From positions 310,809 through 374,808 of the forward strand of contig CAJTXE010000001.1 of assembly GCA_910580225.1 (NCBI GenBank): a stretch of 64,000 bases of DNA, given 5' to 3'. Source of the stretch: an uncultured Acetatifactor sp. Lineage in GTDB: Bacteria > Bacillota > Clostridia > Lachnospirales > Lachnospiraceae. This document shows positions 1 to 6,821 of the stretch, piece by piece; position 1 is the stretch's first letter, and each line of letters begins with the position of its first letter. The position numbers and the translations under genes were made by a program. The notes below the pieces were generated by a model, which did not search any database, was not told the DNA's origin, and saw only the letters and a program-made list of their open reading frames with translations.

Positions 1-3000
1 GGGAGCTGGACATCCCTCTGGTGGCTACCAACGACGTCCATTATACCTGTGAGGGGGATGCGGATTCCCATGACATTCTGCTGTGTCTCCAGACCAATAA
101 GAAGCTGGCGGACGAGGACAGGATGCGCTATGAGGGCGGTCAGTATTTCGTGAAGAGTGAGGAGGAGATGAAGGGGTTGTTCCCCTATGCATGGGAGGCT
201 GTGGAGAATACTCAGAGGATTGCTGACCGCTGCCATGTGGAAATCGAATTCGGAGTCACCAAGCTGCCCAGGTATGAGGTGCCGGAGGGCTATGACTCCT
301 GGGGCTATCTCAATAAGCTCTGTGACGACGGGCTGAAGGAGCGTTATGGAGACGGGGAGCGTCCTGCGGGAAATACCGGACAGACTCTGCGGGAACGAAT
401 TGATTACGAATTGTCAGTCATTCGGAAAATGGGCTATGTGGATTATTTTCTGATTGTGTGGGATTTTATTAATTATGCCAGAAACAACGGCATTCCCGTG
501 GGCCCGGGCCGGGGGTCTGCGGCAGGGAGTATGGTTGCTTATTGCCTGAAGATCACCAATATTGAGCCCATCCGGTACAGTCTGCTGTTTGAGCGTTTCT
601 TAAATCCGGAGCGGGTGTCCATGCCGGATATTGATGTGGATTTCTGTTATAACCGCAGGCAGGAAGTGATCGATTATGTGGGTGAGAAATACGGTACGGA
701 CAAGGTGGTGCAGATTGTAACCTTTGGTACCCTGGCGGCAAAGGGGGTGATCCGGGATGTGGGGCGTGTGATGGACCTTCCCTATGCCCTTGTGGATTCT
801 ATCGCCAGGATGATCCCGGGAGAGCTGAATATCACAATTGACAAGGCGCTGGAGAAGAACGGGGAATTCAAGAAGCTGTATCAGGAAGACGAGCAGATAC
901 GTCGTCTGATTGATATGTGCAGGCGTCTGGAAGGTCTGCCCAGGCACAGTTCCATGCATGCGGCGGGGGTGGTGATCTGCCCGGAGGCGGCGGATGAATT
1001 TGTGCCGCTGTCCAGGGGCAGCGACGGCTCCATCACCACCCAGTTTACCATGACCACGCTGGAAGAGCTGGGGCTTCTGAAGATGGATTTTCTGGGACTG
1101 CGGACACTTACGGTGATTCATGATACCGTGAAATTTGTGAAGGAATCCACAGGAAAAGAGATTGACATTGACAATCTGGATTTTGACGATCCGAAGGTGT
1201 ACGAGTACTTAAGCGCCGGTAGGACTGACGGTATCTTTCAGCTGGAGAGTGGGGGGATGAAAAACCTGATGAAGGAACTTCGTCCCAGAACCCTGGAGGA
1301 TATCATAGACGGTATTTCGTTATACCGGCCGGGGCCCATGGATTCCATTCCCAAATATATCAGCGGCAGGAGTGACCGCAGTTCCATTGTGTATGCCTGT
1401 TCTCAGCTGGAGCCCATTCTTTCGCCTACTTACGGCTGCATCATCTATCAGGAACAGGTGATGCAGATCGTCCGCGATCTGGGCGGATATACTATGGGCA
1501 GGAGCGACCTGGTGCGCCGGGCCATGAGCAAGAAAAAGCACTCTGTCATGGAAAAAGAGCGGGTGAATTTCATCTACGGAAACGAGGCCGAAGGGGTACC
1601 CGGGTGTATTTCCAGGGGGATAGAGGAACAGGTGGCAAACGGAATTTTTGACGATATGATTGACTTTGCCGAGTATGCCTTTAACAAATCTCACGGGGCA
1701 GGATATGCAGTGGTGGCTTATCAGACGGCTTATCTGAAGTACTATTATCCGGTGGAATTTATGGCGGCTCTTATGACCTCTGTGATTGATAATACCAAGA
1801 AGGTATCCGAGTACATCCAGACCTGCCGTTCTATGGGCATTACGCTGCTGCCGCCGGATATCAATCAGGGACAGAGCGGGTTTTCCGTCAGGGGGGACAG
1901 CATTCGGTATGCTCTGACCGCCATCAAGGGGGTGGGGCGTCCGGCCATTGACAGCATCGTAAAGGAGCGCAGAGAGCGGGGGCTGTTTACCAATCTGCAG
2001 GATTTCATCACTCGTATGGCGGATAAGGATGTAAACAAACGTGCCGTGGAGAATTTCATCAAAGCAGGCGCGCTGGATGGCCTGGGCGGCACCAGGAAGC
2101 AGTTCATGAGTGTCTATGTACAGATTATGGATCATATTGCAAAGGATAAGAGGAACAATCTGGCGGGGCAGATCTCTCTCTTTGACATTGCAGAGGAGTC
2201 TCAGAAGGAGGAATTTGATATCCGCATGCCGGATGTGGGGGAATATCCCGCGGAAATGCGGCTGGCTTTTGAGAAGGAAGTGCTGGGGATCTATATCAGC
2301 GGCCATCCTCTGCAGTCTGACCAGGCTCTTCTGGAGAAACATATCACCAATACCACCAGCGATTTTGCACTGGATGAGGAGGAAAAAAAGGTGCGGGTAG
2401 CGGACCAGGCCAGTGTGATTGTGGGTGGAATGATTGCGGATAAGAACATCAAGTATACCAAAAACGATAAGGTCATGGCTTTTCTGAATCTGGAAGACCT
2501 GGTGGGAAATGTGGAAGTGGTGGTATTCCCCCGGGATTACGAGCAGTATGGCTCTCTGCTTATGGAGGATGCACGGATCTTCATCAGAGGGCGTGCGAAT
2601 GTGGAGGAAGAGAAGGACGGCAAGATTATCTGCGAGCAGATTGTCAGCTTTGACGAGGCACGAAAATCCGGAAACGGCCCTATTTTCCGAGGCAGATATG
2701 GCAGATTCGGAGGAAACGGTTTTCAGGGAAGGGGTGACTCTTACGGAGGAAACGGTTCTGATGGCGGGAACGTGTCATATGGCCGGGAGAACAGTGGACA
2801 GAACGGCCAGGCCGGCAGGGAAGCACCGGTTGTCAGCGGAAGAAGAACGGTTCCTGCAGGCATCTGGATCCAGTTTTCCGATGCGGCAGATTATTTTGCC
2901 AGGGAACAGGAGCTGCTTTCCGCCATCGCGGATTCCGATGGCAACGATGATGTAGTCATTTATCTGAAAGATTCCAGATCTTATAAACTTCTGCCGCCCA

Positions 3001-3080
3001 ACCGCCGGGTAAAGGCGGACAGGGAGCTGGAAGAGCTGCTTGGCGGAAAATTTGGACGGGAAAATGTAAAAATCCGTTAA
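1..3080 (+). CDS. dnaE: DNA polymerase III alpha subunit, 5'-truncated by window edge
   Basis: Replicative polymerase subunit. The frame is open from base 3, where it reads ELDIPLVATND, an internal PHP-domain segment, so roughly the first 190 residues lie outside the window (estimated from the family). The polymerase core follows: GPGRGSAAGS in the palm and the catalytic aspartate motif PDIDVDF near bases 621-645. Then come the tandem helix-hairpin-helix region (about 1880-2100) and an OB-fold (about 2415-2570). The order PHP-pol-HhH-OB with no proofreading exonuclease insert marks DnaE rather than PolC. Between the OB-fold and the C-terminal domain (about 2665-2835) sits a Gly/Asn/Arg-rich low-complexity linker of about 55 residues that is unusual for the family. 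pfkA follows 78 bases downstream, a common Firmicute order. Identification is very secure; only the linker's role is unknown. Confidence 0.97.
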   Translation, partial: ELDIPLVATNDVHYTCEGDADSHDILLCLQTNKKLADEDRMRYEGGQYFVKSEEEMKGLFPYAWEAVENTQRIADRCHVEIEFGVTKLPRYEVPEGYDSWGYLNKLCDDGLKERYGDGERPAGNTGQTLRERIDYELSVIRKMGYVDYFLIVWDFINYARNNGIPVGPGRGSAAGSMVAYCLKITNIEPIRYSLLFERFLNPERVSMPDIDVDFCYNRRQEVIDYVGEKYGTDKVVQIVTFGTLAAKGVIRDVGRVMDLPYALVDSIARMIPGELNITIDKALEKNGEFKKLYQEDEQIRRLIDMCRRLEGLPRHSSMHAAGVVICPEAADEFVPLSRGSDGSITTQFTMTTLEELGLLKMDFLGLRTLTVIHDTVKFVKESTGKEIDIDNLDFDDPKVYEYLSAGRTDGIFQLESGGMKNLMKELRPRTLEDIIDGISLYRPGPMDSIPKYISGRSDRSSIVYACSQLEPILSPTYGCIIYQEQVMQIVRDLGGYTMGRSDLVRRAMSKKKHSVMEKERVNFIYGNEAEGVPGCISRGIEEQVANGIFDDMIDFAEYAFNKSHGAGYAVVAYQTAYLKYYYPVEFMAALMTSVIDNTKKVSEYIQTCRSMGITLLPPDINQGQSGFSVRGDSIRYALTAIKGVGRPAIDSIVKERRERGLFTNLQDFITRMADKDVNKRAVENFIKAGALDGLGGTRKQFMSVYVQIMDHIAKDKRNNLAGQISLFDIAEESQKEEFDIRMPDVGEYPAEMRLAFEKEVLGIYISGHPLQSDQALLEKHITNTTSDFALDEEEKKVRVADQASVIVGGMIADKNIKYTKNDKVMAFLNLEDLVGNVEVVVFPRDYEQYGSLLMEDARIFIRGRANVEEEKDGKIICEQIVSFDEARKSGNGPIFRGRYGRFGGNGFQGRGDSYGGNGSDGGNVSYGRENSGQNGQAGREAPVVSGRRTVPAGIWIQFSDAADYFAREQELLSAIADSDGNDDVVIYLKDSRSYKLLPPNRRVKADRELEELLGGKFGRENVKIR

Positions 3081-3096
3081 ATATCAGCATGTCCTA

Positions 3097-3125
3097 TTGA
3101 AAAACGGAAGAAAAAGGTATAAAAT
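3097..3125 (+). promoter_or_regulatory. Probable sigma-A promoter of pfkA
   Basis: TTGAAA (3097-3102), 17-base spacer, TAAAAT (3120-3125), located between the dnaE stop and pfkA. Transcription would start near 3132, leaving a short leader with an AGGAGG-type site at about 3146 before the ATG at 3159. Match by eye only. Confidence 0.5.
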
Positions 3126-3158
3126 AATGCCGTGACGGAAAGGTAGGAGGATTGACTT

Positions 3159-4133
3159 ATGGCTGACAAGATAAAGACAATTGCAGTTTTAACCAGCGGC
3201 GGTGATGCGCCGGGGATGAACGCTGCCATCAGAGCGGTAACCCGTACTGCTATTTATAGGGGCGTAAAGGTAAAAGGGATCAAGAAGGGGTATAATGGCC
3301 TGCTGAATGAGGATATCATTGACATGGAGCCCCGGAATGTGTCCGATATCATTCAGAAGGGCGGAACTGTTCTGGGGACAGCCAGATGCCTGGAATTTAA
3401 AAAGCCGGAATATCAGAAGAAGGCTGCGGAGATCTGCAGAAAGCACGGCATAGACGGTGTGGTTGTCATCGGCGGAGACGGCTCCTACCGGGGAGCACAG
3501 GCGCTCTCCAGACAGGGAATCAATGCAGTGGGGATTCCGGGTACCATTGACTTGGATATTGCCTGTACGGATTATACCATAGGGTTTGATACGGCAGTAA
3601 ATACTGCCATGCAGGCAATCGATAAGGTGAAGGATACCTCTTCTTCTCATGAGCGTTGCAGCATTATTGAGGTGATGGGGCGCCATGCAGGTTATATTGC
3701 ACTCTGGTGCGGTGTTGCCAACGGTGCGGAGGATATTCTGCTCCCCGAAAATTACAATTACGACGAGCAGGAGATTGTCACTCATATCATAGAGAGCCGG
3801 AAGAAGGGAAAGATTCATCATTTGATCATCAATGCGGAAGGAATCGGTCATTCCACTTCTATGGCAAAGCGTATTGAGGCAGCAACCGGTGTGGAGACCA
3901 GGGCAACCATTCTTGGCTATATGCAGCGCGGCGGCAGTCCTACAGCGAAGGACCGTTATTACGCGTCCATTATGGGAGCCTATGCAGTAGATGTGATGCT
4001 GGAGGGCAAGACCAACCGGGTAGTGGGGTATAAATACGGTGAATTTACGGACTTCGGTATCGAGGAAGCGCTGATGATGCAGAAAAATATTGACAGATAT
4101 CAGTACGAGGTGGCAAAGATGCTGGCGATCTGA
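3159..4133 (+). CDS. pfkA: ATP-dependent 6-phosphofructokinase
   Basis: Phosphorylates fructose-6-phosphate to fructose-1,6-bisphosphate, the committing step of glycolysis, in the cytoplasm. At 324 residues it has normal bacterial length. Visible motifs are the ATP loop TSGGDAPGMNAA (residues 12-23), GGDGSYRGA around residue 105, where the Gly after Asp marks ATP rather than pyrophosphate use, and the catalytic region PGTIDLDI. The classical sequence there is PGTIDNDI: the catalytic Asp is kept, but Asn is replaced by Leu, a variant worth noting. ATG start at 3159 with GGAGG at about 3147. It has its own promoter and is followed by a hairpin-rich spacer with a terminator, so it is probably transcribed alone. 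Confidence 0.95.
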   Translation: MADKIKTIAVLTSGGDAPGMNAAIRAVTRTAIYRGVKVKGIKKGYNGLLNEDIIDMEPRNVSDIIQKGGTVLGTARCLEFKKPEYQKKAAEICRKHGIDGVVVIGGDGSYRGAQALSRQGINAVGIPGTIDLDIACTDYTIGFDTAVNTAMQAIDKVKDTSSSHERCSIIEVMGRHAGYIALWCGVANGAEDILLPENYNYDEQEIVTHIIESRKKGKIHHLIINAEGIGHSTSMAKRIEAATGVETRATILGYMQRGGSPTAKDRYYASIMGAYAVDVMLEGKTNRVVGYKYGEFTDFGIEEALMMQKNIDRYQYEVAKMLAI

Positions 4134-4523
4134 TACCTGATTTCCCCTTGTCTTCAGCAGAGGGGTTGACTGATGAAACCGTCAATGAGGGATTGACGGC
4201 GGACAGCGTCAGACCGGTAGGTTTTGGTCATGGGCCGCCGGGCGGGATGGGGGCTGATATGGCCGTTACAGAGGAACCGTGGTATGACGGATGAAAGAGG
4301 CGGATATTCCGAGAGGGAATGACCGCCTTTCTTTCTTTAACAGGAAAGTCTGTCTTCGGATGAATTTGACGTCAAAAAGGTGCAGCAGGTACGTCTTTTG
4401 ATTGGATAATATCCGGGAGGACTTCATAAAATAAACACAGCATCTGGCCGGGGCGGAATCTGCACAATGGATGTGAATCCAGTGCCATGATATCAGATGG
4501 GCAGGATGCGGAAGCGAGAAGTT
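4134..4523. other. Gene-free spacer with hairpins after pfkA
   Basis: About 390 bases without a convincing gene. Directly visible are a CCCCT/AGGGG pairing (4144-4165), a perfect 8-bp hairpin CCGTCAAT-GAGGG-ATTGACGG (4179-4199) and the terminator at 4293-4338. The rest up to the methyltransferase start shows no clear promoter. Most of it may be the pfkA 3' untranslated region; a small structured RNA is possible but unproven. Confidence 0.5.
4293..4338 (+). terminator. Rho-independent terminator downstream of pfkA
   Basis: The arms are GAAAGAGGCGG and CCGCCTTTCTTTC, with an inner TTCC-GAGA-GGGAA helix, and the element ends in a T-rich run. It is the first strong terminator after the pfkA stop. 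Confidence 0.8.
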
Positions 4524-5309
4524 ATGATAACTGGCAGTTCAAATCCTAAAATAAAACAGATCGTGCAATGGCAGAATAAGGCCAAAGAGCGGCGCAGTGC
4601 GGGTATTTTCCTGGTGGAAGGCTTTAAAATGTTTGAGGAGGCGCCGGAAGGATGGATCCGCGAATCCTATCTCTCGGAAGATGCCTGGGAAAAGGTCTGT
4701 TCGGTTCCGGGGCTGAAGGATAAACTTGTCCGGACCGGTTTCGAGACGGTGAGCCGGGAGGTGTTTCGAAAGATGTCGGATACCCAGACACCCCAGGGGA
4801 TTCTGTGTGTTCTGGAGCGCCCCGGATATGGTCTGGAGGAATTGCTTGCTGTTCCGAAGCCTCTTTTTATTGTGTTGGAGAATCTGCAGGATCCGGGGAA
4901 TCTGGGGACAATCGTCAGGACAGGAGAAGGCGCCGGGGTCACAGGTATCATTATGGGGGCCGGGACGGCAGATATCTACAATCCCAAAACAATTCGGGCC
5001 ACCATGGGTTCTGTTTTCCGGGTTCCGTTCGTATATGCGGAGAACCTGGGGGATGTGATAGAAAGGCTGCGGGAGAGTGGAGTAACGATCTATGCTGCCC
5101 ATCTTGCAGGGAAAAAGTATTACGACAGTTTCCCGTTTCAGGAGGGGACAGCGTTCCTGATCGGAAATGAGGGAATGGGATTGAGCCGGGAACTGGCCGC
5201 CCGGGCGGATTCCTGGCTGAAGATTCCCATGGAGGGACATGTGGAGTCACTGAATGCCGCTGTTACCGCATCTATTTTGATGTATGAGGTGCATCGTCAG
5301 AGACGCTGA
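4524..5309 (+). CDS. TrmH/SpoU-family RNA 2'-O-methyltransferase
   Basis: SPOUT-fold methyltransferase that uses S-adenosylmethionine to methylate a ribose 2'-OH in rRNA or tRNA. The N-terminal substrate-binding domain begins ITGSSNPKIKQI and contains FLVEGFKMFEE, as in RlmB/TsnR-like proteins. The SPOUT domain shows the three family motifs: NLQDPGNLGTIVRT, then LIGNEGMGLS, then IPMEGHVESLNAA. I chose the ATG at 4524 because homologues usually begin at this point; in-frame ATGs at 4497 and 4509 would add up to nine residues, and none of the three has a strong ribosome-binding site. The exact nucleotide target cannot be read from the sequence. It appears to be a single-gene unit. Confidence 0.88.
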   Translation: MITGSSNPKIKQIVQWQNKAKERRSAGIFLVEGFKMFEEAPEGWIRESYLSEDAWEKVCSVPGLKDKLVRTGFETVSREVFRKMSDTQTPQGILCVLERPGYGLEELLAVPKPLFIVLENLQDPGNLGTIVRTGEGAGVTGIIMGAGTADIYNPKTIRATMGSVFRVPFVYAENLGDVIERLRESGVTIYAAHLAGKKYYDSFPFQEGTAFLIGNEGMGLSRELAARADSWLKIPMEGHVESLNAAVTASILMYEVHRQRR

Positions 5310-5363
5310 ACCGGTTTTTTTGGCATGTATATTTCCTGTTTTCTGAAAATTTCTGAAGAAAAC

Positions 5364-5392
5364 TTGACATTTTTCTTAACATCTGCTATGAT
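5364..5392 (+). promoter_or_regulatory. Strong sigma-A promoter of the cell-wall hydrolase gene
   Basis: TTGACA (5364-5369), 17-base spacer, TATGAT (5387-5392): near consensus. Predicted start is near 5399, giving an AT-rich leader of about 90 bases before the ATG at 5488. Confidence 0.8.
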
Positions 5393-5487
5393 GTCTTCGT
5401 AACAAATTTAATAACTTTGTAATATCTTTATTAAGAAGTGGCATACTTTTTGCAAAGTAATGTGATTTGTTTATGGAGGGTAAGAAA

Positions 5488-6585
5488 ATGACAAAGTGCA
5501 GAAAACGGTTCACAGGAGTGGCCGGGCTCTTGTTATCACTGCTGTTGGTTTTACAGTCCGGTATGGCTGTGCAGGCTTCTGAGGATGATTCTCTGGAGCA
5601 GCTGCGGGGAGGAGTGGCCGCGGTTCTGAATCCCGGTTCGTCCAATTCCGTTGACATTGTGAATGCCACGGCCAAGGAGCTGAATCTGGATCTTCAGGTG
5701 GAGGAACTGGACGAAGTACAGGAGAGTACTCTGGTGATGGCAAATGTGAGGGACGCTCTGAATGTGAGAAGCGAGGCGGACGAAGCGTCGGATAAAGTAG
5801 GAATGTTATATAAGGACTGCGGCGGTACCATTCTGGAGAGAAGAGACGGATGGACCAAACTGCAGTCGGGCAATATCATCGGCTGGGCATCCGATGCCTA
5901 TCTTCTCTTCGGAGAGGAAGCTCTGGCTCTGGCCAATGATGTGGGTAAGATGGTGGCTACCATCAATACGGAGACCCTTCGGGTGAGGACAGAGCCCAAT
6001 ATGGAGGCAGGGGTGTATGGACTGCTTCCCATGGGAGAGATCATGGAGGTTCTAAGCCAGGACGAGGACGGATGGGTCTGCGTAGATTATGAGGGAAGCA
6101 ACGGGTATGTGTCCGCGGAATACGTAGAGATGGATTTTATCATTGATGCGGGCGAGACCATGGAAGAGATCAGAATCCGCCAGGAGGCAGAGGCGGCTGC
6201 GAAGCGGGAAGCTGAGCGTCATAAGAATTATGGTGAATACACAACCGATGCGGATACCACTCTGCTGCTGGCTGCATTGATTCAGTGCGAGGCAGGTTCC
6301 GAGAGCTATGAAGGTCAGGTTGCCGTGGGCGCGGTGGTGATGAATCGTGTCAGAAGTGCTGCATATCCCAATTCCATCCACGGGGTTATCTATGCTTCAG
6401 GACAGTTTACACCGGCTATGAACGGTAAGGTGAATCGGCTGTATGAGTCGGGAAAGATTTCGGCCAGCTGTATCCAGGCCGCCCAGGAAGCCCTGTCAGG
6501 GGTATCCAATGTGGGAGATCTGACCCACTTCCGCCGGAACAACGGACGTGAGGGTCTGGTGATCGGAAATCATGTATTCTATTAA
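5488..6585 (+). CDS. Secreted SH3b-domain cell wall hydrolase (SleB/CwlJ-type)
   Basis: A 365-residue exported protein predicted to cut peptidoglycan. The signal peptide has a basic start (MTKCRKRF), a Leu/Val-rich core and a VQAS-type cleavage site near residue 30. Two bacterial SH3 domains follow (about residues 80-145 and 155-220; ANVRDALNVRSEA and INTETLRVRTEP), then a short charged Glu/Ala-rich helix. The C-terminal Hydrolase_2 domain (from about 255) has LLAALIQCEAGSESYEGQ, with the catalytic Glu of this family, and GAVVMNRV. The ATG at 5488 is preferred over an upstream in-frame TTG at 5467 because GGAGGG (5475-5480) sits 7 bases ahead of it. Related proteins act in spore germination or vegetative wall turnover; which applies here is not visible. 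It is monocistronic, with its own promoter and terminator. Confidence 0.88.
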   Translation: MTKCRKRFTGVAGLLLSLLLVLQSGMAVQASEDDSLEQLRGGVAAVLNPGSSNSVDIVNATAKELNLDLQVEELDEVQESTLVMANVRDALNVRSEADEASDKVGMLYKDCGGTILERRDGWTKLQSGNIIGWASDAYLLFGEEALALANDVGKMVATINTETLRVRTEPNMEAGVYGLLPMGEIMEVLSQDEDGWVCVDYEGSNGYVSAEYVEMDFIIDAGETMEEIRIRQEAEAAAKREAERHKNYGEYTTDADTTLLLAALIQCEAGSESYEGQVAVGAVVMNRVRSAAYPNSIHGVIYASGQFTPAMNGKVNRLYESGKISASCIQAAQEALSGVSNVGDLTHFRRNNGREGLVIGNHVFY

Positions 6586-6615
6586 TAAAAACGAAATATT
6601 TGTGTAAAAAGGCAG

Positions 6616-6649
6616 AGGACGTGCGGGAAGATACCCGGGCGTCCTTTTT
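6616..6649 (+). terminator. Rho-independent terminator after the hydrolase gene
   Basis: AGGACGTGCGGG-AAGATA-CCCGGGCGTCCT hairpin followed by TTTT. It insulates the Pel-type operon from upstream transcription. Confidence 0.8.
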
Positions 6650-6743
6650 GCATGGTGTGCCGCAGATGGAAAATGGCTGCTGACGAAGAGATTGTATCTT
6701 AAAAAATACAAAAACGTCAATAAAAACAGATCATATGACGTAC

Positions 6744-6764
6744 AAAGTCTTAATATTTGACTTT
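6744..6764. promoter_or_regulatory. Candidate operator palindrome at the pel promoter
   Basis: AAAGTC (6744-6749), nine-base gap, GACTTT (6759-6764): a perfect 6+6 inverted repeat overlapping the -35 box. Its position suits a repressor site. No known factor can be named from the sequence. Confidence 0.35.
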
Positions 6765-6785
6765 TTGGGCAGGAAGTACTATAAT
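6757..6785 (+). promoter_or_regulatory. Strong sigma-A promoter of the Pel-type operon
   Basis: TTGACT (6757-6762), 17-base spacer, TATAAT (6780-6785). The reading frame of the first gene is open across it, which means the true start codon lies downstream, at 6822. The leader would be about 30 bases. Confidence 0.8.
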
Positions 6786-6821
6786 GATATTGCAAAATGG
6801 AGCAGAGGATGGAGAAGGGAA

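Noticed and set aside
4168..4215. CTGATGAAACCGTC resembles a hammerhead ribozyme core
   Set aside because: The required GAAA after stem II is missing, and stems I and III cannot be drawn convincingly.
4527..4545. GGCAGTTCAAATCC resembles a tRNA T-loop
   Set aside because: It lies in the methyltransferase coding start (GSSNP) and no cloverleaf can be formed.
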